Assembly: GCA_009761415.1 (NCBI GenBank)
Contig: QUOL01000004.1
Span: 2,356,001-2,420,000, forward strand
Source of the DNA: Sarcomyxa edulis
Taxonomy: Eukaryota > Basidiomycota > Agaricomycetes > Agaricales > Mycenaceae
Reading direction: 5' to 3'
DNA: 64,000 bases
Part shown: positions 46,974-58,116 of the stretch, piece after piece
Numbering within the stretch: position 1 is the first letter of the stretch
Layout of the letters: each line of letters begins with the position of its first letter
Notes under the pieces: generated by a model
Told to the model about the DNA's origin: nothing
What the model saw: only the letters and a program-made list of their open reading frames with translations
Database searches by the model: none
Program-made: the position numbers and the translations under genes

Positions 46974-47366
46974 TGACGGTTGACGGTTGAATGCTGGAAT
47001 GGTGTACCGAAAGGAAAGAGGAAGGTGTACAACATAATCGTTTTCTGTTGGTATGGATTTTTCGGGACTAGGTGGTGTTCTCGTTGCAAGGACTTTCTTT
47101 ATAATACACATCCAAATTTATTTTTTTCGTACTAGTACTTTACTCGCTGTATATAGTTTGCTTGCTTGCTCTTACACTGTTACAGGTCAGATATAAGTGT
47201 CACGTGAGAGTGTCGCGTCGCGTCTGCGCATTAAGGAAACATATTGTCGAATCGATCGCGATGTACCTATCACTTGCAAAAGGTGCCTTTACTCTGCACA
47301 TATTCTCAGAACATGCATCTATGCGAGGGGAATCATATACAGATTGATAAGCCGCGCCTATCTCAA
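46974..47366. other. Convergent intergenic region
   Basis: 3' flanks of the Hsp20-like gene (+) and of tandem gene A (-). A GACTTTCTTTATAAT segment at about 47091-47105 recurs at about 48681-48695 and appears to mark the ends of the tandemly duplicated unit. Confidence 0.45.
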
Positions 47367-48439
47367 TTAGCCTCTGCGGGCAAGTGCACGCACCAAGCCC
47401 CCCGCCGCACGTTGTACTGGCAGTTGAAGTCGAGAAGGCCTGTGATCAAGTCAGAGTTGGAGACTGTCGGATACATTCTCTATGTGACTCACTTACTGTG
47501 GGATGGGTATCAAGGGACGAGACGTGCTGAAGGACCTAGATCCAGTGCTTGACGTTGGTGTGTCGCGCCTATGAAATGCAGTATTGAGGCGAGGCCTGTT
47601 GGCGTGGTCTAACCGTCTACATGATTCTTCGTATCAGCTGTTCGAATATCGTGAATACAGGGAGCGCCTTACCCTGCCCTAACCAAGAACTCGCGGCGCA
47701 CGCGGACCTCGTCTTCCCAGCCTGATCGCTGTCCTGGTTGTAGTCTACGCTCGAACGCGGCTCGATTTTCCTCGCGAAGACTATCGCGAATAGCCGCACA
47801 CTCCCTTTCCAGCTTGCCGTTAGGCAGAACACGAGGTATCGTGCGAAGGGTGTACGTCACAAGATAGCTGAAGTACACAGTAAGCTGTCCTGTGTATTTC
47901 ATGACACGTAGACCCGTCGGGGGGTCCAGCGCTGTATCCAGCAGTGCGTCAAAGAATGCTACACGCGTGGGGAAGCAAATCTTGCTGTATTGCGGTGGAA
48001 GAGATGAGGCGAGCGTGACCGTTCGGCTGTGGTCTTGCACATCGAAGTGGAAGAACGATTGAGGATGAAGATATATCTTGACAGGATCATCTTCGTGTAC
48101 ATTATTTTCAGGTGTACTGTTCTTCAAATAAATAGACCAAGGGCATGCAGATGGAAGCGTAGGGTCGAGTAACCTGTGTTCAAGCCAGCTCGAGGGAGGG
48201 TCGATCATTCGTGTATACGGGAGGGTGTTGGTAATGGCCAAAGCTGCTTGTTCGAGCTGATGGTCGGGTACAATGAGCTGGAGGGCAAAGAGACATGTTG
48301 GGACGAAATAGACGAATGATAATGCGTCTTCTGCCCAAACCATGCAAGTAATCCCGACCCTTGTTATGGCTAGGGCTGGAGCTAGACGTCGGCATTGCGT
48401 CTCGACGCTATCCGTGCTCGAATCGTAATAGTGCAACAT
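47367..48439 (-). CDS. Uncharacterised mushroom protein (MLHYYDSSTDS family), copy A
   Basis: I do not recognise a function. The first in-frame ATG is at 48439 (MLHYYDSSTDSVETQCRRLA). The frame is open further upstream only from a GTG, so a longer start is not supported. The main exon contains TCMVWAEDALSFVYFVPTCL, ALAITNTLPYTRMIDPPSSW, KIYLHPQSFFHFDVQDHSRT and RRLQPGQRSGWEDEVRVRRE, ending in RAG. A second exon (RLDHANRPRLNTAFHRRDTP, SSTGSRSFSTSRP) and a third (PSRLQLPVQRA...ALARRG-stop) were joined by matching the same exons in copy B. There is no signal peptide or membrane span. The fold could be nucleotidyltransferase-like given the compact mixed composition, but that is only a guess. Copy A has no counterpart of the first exon of copy B. 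Confidence 0.65.
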
Positions 48440-49010
48440 GACAAATTGAGCAACTTGAAGCTTGAGGGTTAATGTACAAAACACAAGGGTAGTACTGGGG
48501 GTTTAGAATCACCTTGGTATCACCGTGCGACTTATATAGATTCTTGTCCGAATTCCGGATGATGGTCGAACGATAGGGAAGAGGTAGAAGGGACCCACAG
48601 GGAGTGTGACCAATGAAAGAGTCAGAGAAGAAGGCGTCTTGGGTTTTATGAGGCTAGGTCGTTCGAATTAGTTACAAGACTTTCTTTATAATGGGCATTC
48701 AAGTGATACTCGAATCTTCATATAACTATAAGTACTTACTTCACTCGTCAATCACTCGTTGCATTTAACTTTTGCTTCTCCCCGATCACGTGTGGGGGCG
48801 ACGCGTCGCGTCTCTAAGTAGGATTCCGGAGAGTGCGAGTTCTTCCTCATAAGGGAACAGGTCGATCGATTAAAATGTAATTGTGATCCTCAAAAGACGT
48901 TCTTACGGTCAAAGTGAGGTTTATTCCGCTCAGAACCCTAAAACATTGTTACTCAGGCTCATATGCATAATATCAAGCCGCGTCATGGTTACTACTGTGT
49001 AGGAGTACAA
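48440..49010. other. Spacer between the tandem copies
   Basis: Promoter of copy A, with TATATAAG on the minus strand at 48531-48538 about 93 bp upstream of its ATG, and the diverged 3' flank of copy B. No other gene was seen. Confidence 0.45.
48531..48538 (-). promoter_or_regulatory. Candidate TATA box of tandem gene A
   Basis: TATATAAG on the minus strand sits 93 bp upstream of the ATG at 48439. Its position supports a start at 48439 instead of an upstream exon like that of copy B. Confidence 0.4.
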
Positions 49011-50333
49011 TTAGCCTTTGCGAGCAAGTGCACAAATTACGGCCCGTGTTGCACGTTGTACTGGTAGTCGAAGTCCAGAAGGTCTGTAATCGAGTCAGAG
49101 TTGGAGAATATCGAATACATTCTTTATGTGACTTACTTATCGTGTGATGGGTAACAAGGGCGAGATGTGCTGAACGACCTAAATCCGGTGCTTGACGGTG
49201 GTGTGTTACGCTGTGAAGATCTGTGATGAGCCGTATTGAGGCGAGTCCTGTTAGCTTGGTCAAGCCGTCTATATCATGCCCAGTGTCAGTTATCCGTGTA
49301 TCGTGTATAGCTCATATACGAAACACCTTACCCTGCCCTCATCAAAACCTCACGGCGCACCCGGACCTCGTCTTCCCAACCTGACATTTGACCTGGTTGA
49401 AGCCGACGCTCGAAAGCAGGTCGATTCTCTTCGCGCAAACTGTCACGAACAGCAGCACACTCTTTTTCCAACCGACCGTCAGGCAATACATAAGGTGACT
49501 TGCGAAGGGTGTACGTCACAAGGTAGCCAAAGAGCACACTCAGCTGTCGAGTATAATTGTAGACACGTAGACCAGTCGGGGGATCCAGGGATGTATCTAA
49601 CAATGCGTCGAAGAATGCTGTACGATTGGGGAATCGTATCTCGCTGTATTCTGGTGGGAGAGATGAGGCGAGGGTGACCGTTCGACTGTGGTCTTGTACA
49701 TCAAAGTAAAAGGATGACTGAGGATGCAGATAGATATCAACCGGGTCGTCTTCGTGTACCTGATTTGTGGGTGTACTGTTCTTGAGATAAATGGACCAAG
49801 GGCATGCAGATGGGAGCGTAGGGTCGACTATCTTGAATTCGAGCCAACTCGAGGGAGGGTCAATCATTCGTGTATACGGGAGGGTGTTGGTGATAGCTAG
49901 AGCGGCTTGTTCGAGCTGGCTGTCGGGTACAATGAGCTGGAGTGCGAAGAGGGATGTAGGGACGAAGTAGACGAATGATAACGCGTCTTCTGCCCAAACC
50001 ATGCATGGAATGCTGGCCTTTGTGATGGCGAGGGCTGGAGCTAGACGTCGACATTGTGTCGCGACGCTATCCGTGCTCGAATCGTAATAATGTAACATCA
50101 CAAGGTGCAATTGACTGCAAGCCTGGGGAGTAGGACTGTTGGGTTGTCGTGGTGAAAAGAGTCCCTTGGATTACGCAATATTGAAGGCTCTCCCGACTAC
50201 TGGCACCATCGAGTCTGTCGCCATACCGAACGACCACATCAGATGTGCAGCTCGTGTGCAGCTCGCGAAAATACCGAGATGGCTCGTAATCCCACCCCTG
50301 TGTTACACCAAGAGCATCGACAGTATTCGCCAT
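49011..50333 (-). CDS. Uncharacterised mushroom protein (MLHYYDSSTDS family), copy B
   Basis: Paralogue of copy A with one extra 5' exon. Exon 1 starts at 50333 (MANTVDALGVTQGWDYEPSR, then YFRELHTSCTSDVVVRYGDR) and ends ESLQYC. A GTAATC...CCCCAG intron then joins in phase to ACSQLHLVMLHYYDSSTDSV. The main exon keeps every block of copy A (CMVWAEDALSFVYFVPTSL, DPPSSW, IYLHPQSSFYFDVQDHSRTV, WEDEVRVRREVLMRAG). Two short exons follow: RLDQANRTRLNTAHHRSSQ and PSGLRLPVQRATRAVICALARKG-stop. The parallel ends of A and B, with substitutions but open frames, argue that both are under selection. No function is known to me. Confidence 0.68.
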
Positions 50334-50561
50334 GATACTTGAGCTTGAGCACCGAAGTGACGTCTCGACGACGACGAGCGAGAAACAAGGCATCGACTCG
50401 ATTTAGTCGACAAAGGTCAAATAAGAAGGCTCCAAGAGGCATGACCTCCCTATTGGCTGGCTGGCAGGCGCGTCTGGTTGTATTTGTGTCTTGACAAGGC
50501 GGTATTTCAAGTTCTACATTCATACATTCTACATTTAGTACTTCAGATTCATCTACAACGC

Positions 50562-52385
50562 TCATGCTCTGGCAGCAGTAACAGGTTCCTTGAACTTCAC
50601 ATCCAGACGGACGTAATTGTGGTACAGCTCGTCGGAGGTGAGCAGCGTATCTTCGCCATCTTTGTTCTTCGGATCCAGGAATGCGGGGAACGGCTGTATG
50701 AGGGTGTCAGTTTAGATTTATCGTAGAGAAGGACCGGAAATTTACATTGTGGAATTCGAGGAAAGCAGCAGCTATAGATATGCGTTTATGTGAGCAGTGA
50801 GACATGGGAAGAGGAGACAGATTGCATGATAGTACGTACATCCAGGAGCGTACCCATCGCCAACTTCCCCTGACCCTCCGTGAATTTTCTTCCGCGAACC
50901 AGTGCTAGGAGAAGCAAAGTTGTTAGAGTAGAACATCACTCCCGATTCTATATGTAGATGAACGTCAATAAGACTATGTATTCTCCTTAGGATAATGATA
51001 ACGCACGGTTGGTCCCGAAGATCAATTTGAGCCCGCTTTTCGGGGAACTCAGCTCGACGACTGATTCGGTGAGCTTTTGAGCCTTGGTGGGATCGTTTGA
51101 GGGTTTCAAGAGCTCCTCCAAGAGGTCGGGAGAAGAGGAAAGAGGTATCCTCGTCGGAGTACGAGGGGATGTTGGAGGGGAGAATACGTAGAAATCATCT
51201 TGTGTATAATGGGTGAGGGAAGCATATACGATCGATGATTAAGAGAAACAACGCACCATATCCATCCTTCGGGAACCCGTCCCTGATGGGTTTGGCGGCG
51301 TGTGCGTGCACTGGGTCTCCAGAGGTGGGCAGGAACTTCCCAGTCGCGAGCGCAAGGGCATCGCGTTCGATAATTTGGTCTGACTAGGTGTACGTTAGTA
51401 CAAGTAGATTGGAAATTGAGTGAGTGTTGAAGACAAACCTTGATAGTAAGGAGGTGATCTTTGACAGAGAGAGACTCGGGTTTGTCTTTGAGGCTTGCGT
51501 CAAGATTGAAGCCCCAGTGCTTGAGGGCACATAGCATTAGCTGAATCACTGTAAAGAGCTCCATCCACGAAGATATTTACCTGTGTCAAATTAATAGGAG
51601 TCACCACCTTGTTACCATTCTCTGGCTCGACACGAGCCCTATAAACCAACACGATACTTCCTAGATCGTACTCCTCTTCTTCTTGCTTGACGCCGGGTAC
51701 TCTATATTTCCTCTGCTGTTGTCCAGGGCCAAGAAGCGCTATCAAAGCTTCTACAATTAGCTTTCCGGGGTATCCTTGGTCTCCTGAAGGTGACACGAGA
51801 CGGAACACTGCAAATGATTCTGACTCGGAGGCGGGGGCCGGAGAAAGATGGGCCAGTTCAGCGGGCGTAAATAGAGTCGGAGGGTTAGAAGGCGTTAAGA
51901 GTGTCCAGGGAACGTAATCATATCCTTTGGGGCCTCCATGGAGTGATACCTTTGGGTTCTCTGGTTCCAGGATGAGCAAAGACTAGGTGCACCCTGGATG
52001 CAGACTCACCATTGGCAATCGGGGTGAATACACCCTTGACCCCATTTCGTTCGATGGGGTAAGTTCCGATTGGGAGACGATTTGCATATCGTCCGATGAT
52101 GGTGTTTGTATATTTCTGAGCCAGATGACCTTCTGGCGCTTCAGGTCCAACTACAATATCGTGTGTCTGCGACGTGATGAGTATTAGATGAGGTATTATA
52201 TCAAGAATTGAACATACGCGACCGTCTGCTTGAACAAATATACGATGGAGAGTCAGCCCATGGGGTAAAACCTGTAAATTGAATTAGCTATGAAAAGAGA
52301 TCCAAGAAACGAAGGAAGCGACCTCGAGGGCAAGGGAAGGAGTGAGGGAAGGAAGGGTCAGTAACACTGGCTTGAATTCTGACAT
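50562..52385 (-). CDS. Aldose 1-epimerase (galactose mutarotase)
   Basis: Interconverts alpha- and beta-anomers of galactose and glucose, supplying alpha-D-galactose to galactokinase. The start at 52385 gives MSEFKPVLLTLPSLTPSLAL. Joined exons give LPHGLTLHRIFVQADGR, DIVVGPEAPEGHLAQKY, NTIIGRYANRLPIGTYPIER (substrate-site Asn and Arg of the family), VSLHGGPKGYDYVPW (HGG block), NLTQHWGFNLDAS, in which NHxYWNL of many epimerases is modified, SVVELSSPKSGLKLIFGTNQ, MFYSNNFA and GCAAFLEFHNPFPAFLDP (expected catalytic Glu in the LEFH context). The stop is at 50562 after EPVTAARA. About eight introns. It is about 440-460 aa, longer than bacterial GalM because of loops such as the Pro/Ser-rich insert near PASESESFAVF. 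It lies 10 kb from galactokinase on the same strand. Confidence 0.88.
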
Positions 52386-52778
52386 TTGGGCTGTAGATGA
52401 TGAGTGCAGGACACAATGGACTCTGCGTAAATTCGGACACAGACTTTACCCCAGGACAACTCCGGACTTCAGGGCATGGGGACTGGAGTCGGCTAGATCA
52501 ATTATGTCCGGCCCACCGATCCTTATCCGGGGTTTTACCGGACTTCGCCTCGGCAATTCTCCGGCAGACCTTCGGTGCGTGATCACGTGGTCGGCTTTCC
52601 GACGCGTCGCGTCAGGTCGCGTCCTGGTGCCTCAGCGACAGTTACGAAGCTCTGCACAAGGCTCCGCTTCAGGCACATGAAAAGGACATTTATCCCCAAG
52701 CTATGTCAATGTAAACTATACTGGATGATCTCTGGGCCCCCGTATAGATGTAGGTACAAGTCTTATGTAGGTCCTCAT
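52386..52778. other. Intergenic region between the mutarotase and tRNA-Leu
   Basis: Promoter of the mutarotase gene and the 5' flank of the tRNA. No other gene was seen. Confidence 0.45.
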
Positions 52779-52886
52779 GGCAACATGGCCGAGCGGTCTA
52801 TGGCGTGTGACTCAAGCGTATTGCTTACCTATAATGATAGGTTTCTCATCTCGAAAGAGGCGTGGGTTCGAATCCCACTGTTGTCA
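52779..52886 (+). tRNA. tRNA-Leu (anticodon CAA) with 26-nt intron
   Basis: Acceptor GGCAACA pairs with TGTTGTC, with discriminator A. The D-arm GCCGAGCGGTCTATGGC is leucine-like, the T-arm GTGGG-TTCGAAT-CCCAC is perfect, and a short extra arm CTC-GAAA-GAG is present. The anticodon CAA is at 52813-52815, with the intron at about 52817-52842 after the purine at position 37. The anticodon stem TGTGA/TCTCA contains one T-T mismatch. This arrangement matches the intron-bearing tRNA-Leu(CAA) of other fungi. Confidence 0.82.
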
Positions 52887-52999
52887 GCATTGTTTTGCGT
52901 CTCAATCCATTGGCGTTCTAACGTACATTCCTAGAAATCCGGTTTTTTTAGTCCATGGAACGAGCGATTTACCATTTACACATACTTGGTTACCATTCA

Positions 53000-53766
53000 T
53001 CACACTACCAGAATCTCAAGCTTATTCGAACGTAGTGAATCTTCTCGTTCAGCTTTCACCCCATTCAGCCCAACCTTCACGAAAACAATCGATACGTGTC
53101 CATCCACGTCCGTTATTCTCCCATCCACAGTCGCACCGGGAATAGGAGCGCCCGTAGAACCATCCGTAACAGTGAGAGTGACCTGTTCGTGAACGCGAGC
53201 ACTTGTCGGACCGTCCAACCTCAAGAAGTGGACTTTATTGAACGCGTCGAATGCCCAGAGAACCTGGTCAAATGCTTTTACTTCCTGTTGGCAACCTCCG
53301 ACAGGTGTAAACTGGAAATTCAACAGGATACCCCAGAATTGGGTAAGAGTTTCTGGACTGTCACTGATAGACGTGATGAAGTAGTCATCAAACTCTGTAG
53401 AGAATGTTCTACCCGCAATGGATAAGGAGTGCGACCACCAAGAGAATTGGAGATGACTCACCCGTCCCAAGAAAAGTGATCAAGATGGGCGGCATCGTCC
53501 AACGCGCTAGTGCAGGTAGGTCCAGGGTGAACATTCGCACCTAGATTCGTTCCGTCGCAATGGTGTGTGCCACCCGACACGGTTGTGACGTTGTGGCCTC
53601 TAGTCAATATAGGCCGTTCGAATATGGTGTCGTCTCTTCCTTCGATGCGTAGATGGACAAGCGTAAGCTGGTCGGATTGCGGGATACCAGATACGTTGGC
53701 TGACAGAAACGCGAAAAGAGCTGAGATTAGTAGCAAGACTGCAGGCAAGAAAGAGAACGCCATCAT
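53000..53766 (-). CDS. Secreted DUF4430-type protein
   Basis: Extracellular protein of unknown role. The ATG at 53766 (the upstream in-frame GTG is not used) gives a signal peptide with the core FLPAVLLLISALFAFLSANV. The mature part contains LTLVHLRIEGRDDTIFERPI, VTTVSGGTHHCDGTNLG and HPGPTCTSALDDAAHLD. After one intron near 53458-53411 comes TFSTEFDDYFITSISDS, ETLTQFWGILLNFQFTPVGGC and ALDAFNK-like VLWAFDAFNKVHFLRLDGP, the DUF4430 (transcobalamin C-terminal-like) pattern. A C-terminal Ig/CNA-B-like stretch, VTLTVTDGSTGAPIPGATVD, ends at 53000. Four cysteines are in or near the core, probably disulphide-bonded. About 235-240 aa. Confidence 0.8.
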
Positions 53767-54128
53767 TGACGGCACGATGCAGTGATCTCTCGCACAGTTT
53801 TATATCTGGAAAACATGAAGGTCTAGGCAAGGCACGAGAGCTGTTTGAAGAGCATACGAGATATACTCCCCACGTCATGTCAATGTCAGGCAGTCTACTT
53901 TCCCGAACAACGTACCTAAGTCTTAAGGCAGTCCACTCAAGAAATCCGAGGCGACGGAAATACCACGCAGTTGAGGTAGTTGGCGGGAGAAGTTCAAGAG
54001 TAAAGCTCACCTACACTTAGATCTGAGCCTAAATCTGAACTTCTAGAGGCATACTAGAATTATCGACGAGCGTGCATTATACAGCTTCGAAAAGTAACTT
54101 GAGTATCACCGATGAAGCGGCATAGCTC
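53767..54128. other. Intergenic region
   Basis: Promoter of the DUF4430 gene and 3' flank of the first IDO gene. No gene was seen. Confidence 0.45.
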
Positions 54129-55560
54129 CTATAGAATAATAAGAGTCGTCTTCGTTCGATCCCTGGTACCTTTCAAGAATTTGACCAAATCAGTTCCGCC
54201 AGTGCCTTTCAAAGGAACTCTTGCCTCTACATCTTCCAACAACGATGACTGGAGCGCCCGTCGAGCAGGGTTGACAATATACAGCGTCGCGATGATCATG
54301 TGCGCGTCTCGAAACTCCTTCAGCGAAAGTACTGTTGCATTGTATGCTTCGAGCAAAGCAGGCGACCCAGCGGCCAACACGAATGCACGTAGGGGTCGAG
54401 AATTGGATGCGAGGTGATCTAAGAATTCGCGATGGCGCCGAGGCATGTACCTCTGCATACGATTCGCAAAAGACGGGTTATCCGATGTCGACGAGTGGTT
54501 ATCAACACCCAGAAAGATATCCAGAACATGAATAAGCGAGCTTTGACCATTGCTAGGGCCTGAAAGCTCGGTGGGTTTCGTTAGACCTGGAGCATCTTCG
54601 ATCCCCTCAAATACCCACTTTCTTTTCTGTGGATCTGAATCTTCCCCTCGAAACCATGGTCTGACGTCTCGATAATACGTCTCGGGGTCACATTTCTTGC
54701 GTACATCCATCAGCAAAGTTCGAAGCTCTTTGAGAACGAACGCTATCCGGTTCAAATATGTGGTGATGCGGTGAACGGCTAGGGTATCGCCAACAAATGT
54801 TTCGTCCATCGTTATGCGCATGAGCTCCAATGCTTCGACGCCTCTCAATTCGATACGGGCCGAGCACATGTAGAACGCGTCTTCATCGACTGTTCCGGTG
54901 AAGAGATTCTGGGAGCATACGTTGTCGAGTGACGGTTCGATGGACTCTGATGGAGATTTGAGGGCCCAGTTGTATAGAACCACGTCAGAGTAGGTGACAA
55001 CCGGAGGGATATCTAGTTTAGCGGAGACCTGGAGAAGTGGTATGGTGATCGAACGAGGAATACGGACGTCGGAGTCGGGTGGAAGTGTCTGAACATAGAC
55101 ATGAAGCATCCAAGAGAGTATAAGATGTGCTCTTCGCAAGTCTACCTCTGAGCATAGGAGACCAGCGGTCGGGAGAACAGGTAACTAATCGAATGGTATG
55201 TGGTGTCAAATTTATTGAAGCTCTGAAGGAGATGCTACTCACCTGACGAATACAGTCTCGCCATGCTCTCGAACGAGCTTTGGCCTGTTCAGAAAGGCCC
55301 AATTTATCCCCAATCTCGAGTTTACCACCGGTGGCAGCAGTAAATGCGTTCTCCCACAACTTCCACTCTGTTGGGAGGCGAGCAGGAGGGGGGCGACAAG
55401 CCATAAAACCTGTCCTGGTGTCGACATCGTAGTCACGAGCGTAGACTAATGAATCGCGTGTTTCAACAGATGATATGTCCGTAGATCTCAAAGGTGGGCC
55501 TGTTCGAGAGTCAGGTAGTGGCTGCTGGGAGGGGGAACACATAACAGCAAGTTCGCTCAT
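54129..55560 (-). CDS. Indoleamine 2,3-dioxygenase, copy 1
   Basis: Heme enzyme that opens the indole ring of tryptophan to N-formylkynurenine, first step of the kynurenine route to NAD; cytosolic. Two exons with one intron near 55241-55186 give about 457 aa. Exon 1 runs from MSELAVMCSPSQQPLPDSRT to RDCIRQ. Exon 2 opens LPVLPTAGLLCSEVDLRRAH. Family blocks visible are ARIELRGVEALELM, RDVRPWFRGEDSDPQKRKWV, LSGPSNGQSSLIHVLDIFLG and YMPRRHREFLDHLASNSRPLR. FRDAHMIIATLYIVNPA carries the expected proximal heme-ligand His. The C-terminus is GTGGTDLVKFLKGTRDRT. Paralogue of the gene at 56637-58116. Confidence 0.92.
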
Positions 55561-56636
55561 GGATACGTCGAGTCTATATGAGCTGGTGGTGCCCAAATAT
55601 GACAAGTGGTCCAAAAACCAAGGGCTCCCTTTTAAACAAGCCCCGGGTCTTACCCGATAGCTCCAAAACATTAAGGGGCGTAGAGAACATTGACCATAGG
55701 CCCGCCATCATCCACAATCTGAAAGGATTCTATATGGGGAGGTGAAGAAAAGAAGGCGTGCACAAACAGGAAGCGCGGTTTGCCAAATCCGAGATGCCAA
55801 GAGGCGCATTCATGGTCGAGTTCGTAACCGTTAGAATGTTTATTTCGAAAATAAGGACTCACCTCGGACGTGCGCACATGGTACGTCTTAGCCGATGAGT
55901 CTCTCCAGGTCTAGCTTTTCTCAAGCTTTTCGACCTAACAATCTCATAAGCTAGTCTCCAATGCTATCTTCATAAATCGAGATTTTTTGCATCTAGTTCC
56001 CGTTCTTGACGCAGTATGTGGAGACCATGGTCAGATAAGTAGTGACCGGAATTCGCAAGTGTCCTTGTATACGTATAGTGGTATGTGGCACGGCGATAGA
56101 AAGTTTGAGGTACCCAAGCTGGCGATCAACTTTCACGGCCTCGTCGTAGAAACCCGATTTCTAAAGTGTACCTTGCGAAGCAGTTGTAGGAAACTTGGCC
56201 GGTGGGCCCGACCCATAGAGTTGTTCGTTGTATGCAGGACGTTTCGCTGTGGATCTAACATCGCGAGGATGGACCAGTATGGCACTCGGAGTGCGTTTCG
56301 AAGACAAGAGAGCAGTTACAAGTTAAGTGACAGCATACAAAACATATGCACGACCGTGGCCAGTGTCGGTTTCAAGTCTGAGCTTAGAGAGCAAGTTCAG
56401 AGGATCTGATGAACGTTCAACGTAGAAGGTGAAGGTGAAAGTGAAGGGTGAGTCGCGGTCTGACTTCGCCTTGGCGCCGTCGCGTAGAAGAATATTTGAA
56501 CAAGTATATATATTATACAGCAAATCTGGGCTCTTCATGAGCTCGGGTTTCTCGTCGTATCGCTATTACAGGTAAAATGTGACCTACAGCGTATGCCGGT
56601 ATAGAAAACGTAGGAAAATTAGATATTCGATGCCAT
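55561..56636. other. Spacer between the IDO genes
   Basis: Promoter of copy 1 and 3' flank of copy 2. A 140-codon plus-strand frame at 55987-56409 lacks motifs and is not credited. Confidence 0.45.
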
Positions 56637-58116
56637 CTAAGATGGTGGCGACGAAATGAGGGCCCCAGCTGTTCGATCCCTGACGTTCTTCAGAAACTGC
56701 ACCAACTCCGTCCCACCACTCCCCTTCAAGGCCTTTTCAGACTTTGGCACTTCTGCAGTGTCAGCGGCGACAGCAACAGCAGCAGCAGCAGCAGCAGCCC
56801 TTGCCCTGCTTGCAGGCGAGATGATGTAGGTTGTCACGACAATCATATGTGCATCCCGGAATACTTTCAACGCCTGCACAGCGATATTATACGATTCCAA
56901 TAGTTCGGCATCACCAGTCGAGAATACAAGCCCACGAAGAGGTCGTGGATTCGATGAAAGGTGGGAAAGGAAGGCTCGATGGTGACGAGGCATGTACGTC
57001 TGCATGCGGTCTAGGAATGACCGCTTATTACTGCTCGATGGTGCAGTTGAGCCGGTCACAGATGACTCGTGAGAGTACTGGTCCACTCCCAAGAAAACGT
57101 CCAGAGCATGGATGAGCGAGCTCTGGCCAGCACTAGGGCCTGAAAGCTCCGTGGGCTCCTTCAACTCCGGATCTTGCTCCAACCCCTCAAACACCCACTT
57201 CCTCTTGTTAGGGTCTGAATCTTCACCACGGAACCAGGGCCTGATGTCCCGGTAGAATACTGTAGGGTCACATCCTTCCCTTACTGAGACGAGCAGGACT
57301 TGGAGCTCCGCGATGACTATGGCCATCCTACGGAGGTATGCGGAAATACGATGGATGGCGATGGCGTCCCCTACGAACGCTTCATCCATGGTCGCTCGCA
57401 TTAACTCGAGAGCTTCTACACCACGTAGCTCCATACGTGCGGAGGTGAGGTAGAATTCTTGTTCATCCGTTGTTCCTGTAAATAGGTGTTGAGAGAGAAG
57501 GTTGTCGATCGTGGGTGTCCCGTCGGGTGTCGGTACTTTGAGCTTCCAGTTATAGAGGACATCGTCGGAGTAGGAGAGCACTGGGGGTAACTGGAGCTGT
57601 GCACAGACTTGGAGGAGTGGTAGGGTGATTGGTGGAGGAATGGAAACAGGGGCAGTTGGGGGTAGACTTTGAATGTAGAAGTGCATTATCCAAGCAAGGA
57701 CCTTGTGCGCTCGTCGGAGCATGACTTCGGAGGATTTGAGATTCGCAGCGGGTAGGGTAGGCAACTGAGAAATTTTTTTGATGAGCACTCGTGTCGCGTA
57801 CGAGCATGGAGACGCGACTGACTTTACGAATTTGAGCTCTCCATGTCTCTGACCGGATCTTGTCTTCCACGGTAAGACCAGGCTTGTCCCCAAGCTGCAG
57901 TTTCTGCTCAATAGCCTCATCTAGCGCTATTTCCCACAGATCCCATTCGGATGGTAGGCGCTCAAGAGGTGCTTGTGGGGGCATGAATCCAGTTCGGGTA
58001 TCGACATCGAAATCGTGGGCTGCAAGGGTGGTTGTATCGACTACACCTGCAGGGAGGCTAGAAGTGATGTCTGGACGAGGAAGTGAGAGAAAATGGTCCG
58101 CAGACAGGTGATCCAT
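56637..58116 (-). CDS. Indoleamine 2,3-dioxygenase, copy 2
   Basis: Same reaction and exon plan as copy 1, about 473 aa. Exon 1 starts at 58116 (MDHLSADHFLSLPRPDITSS) and ends WRAQIRK. Exon 2 starts near 57764 with LPTLPAANLKSSEVMLRRAH. The motifs RDIRPWFRGEDSDPNKRKWV, LSGPSAGQSSLIHALDVFLG, YMPRHHRAFLSHLSSNPRPLR and FRDAHMIVVTTYIISPASRA are present, including the heme-ligand His. Copy 2 has an insert after HESSVTGSTAPSSSNKRSFL and an alanine-rich loop near 56765-56810, coded by a GCT/GCA tract (RARAAAAAAAVAVAADT), absent from copy 1. The proteins are clearly diverged, so this is an older duplication. Fungi often keep two or three IDO forms with different kinetics; which this one is cannot be told. 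Confidence 0.92.

Larger units (their letters stand above)
47090..50130. repeat. Tandem duplication, unit ~1.6 kb
   Basis: Unit 1 (about 47090-48680) and unit 2 (about 48680-50130) share the uncharacterised gene and its 3' flank in direct orientation, including a GACTTTCTTTATAAT boundary sequence. Coding parts are about 85-90% similar at the protein level by eye; introns and flanks are much more diverged. Confidence 0.7.

Noticed and set aside
48440..48484. Start of tandem gene A at 48484
   Set aside because: That codon is GTG; the first ATG is at 48439 and aligns with the conserved MLHYYDSS block.
52779..52886. Reading the tRNA at 52.8 kb as anticodon TCA (selenocysteine or suppressor)
   Set aside because: That needs a wobble-filled stem and a misfit variable arm. 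The CAA reading with an intron fits the leucine-type D-arm and extra arm.
55987..56409. 140-codon plus-strand frame between the IDO genes
   Set aside because: No motif, odd composition, no splice partners.
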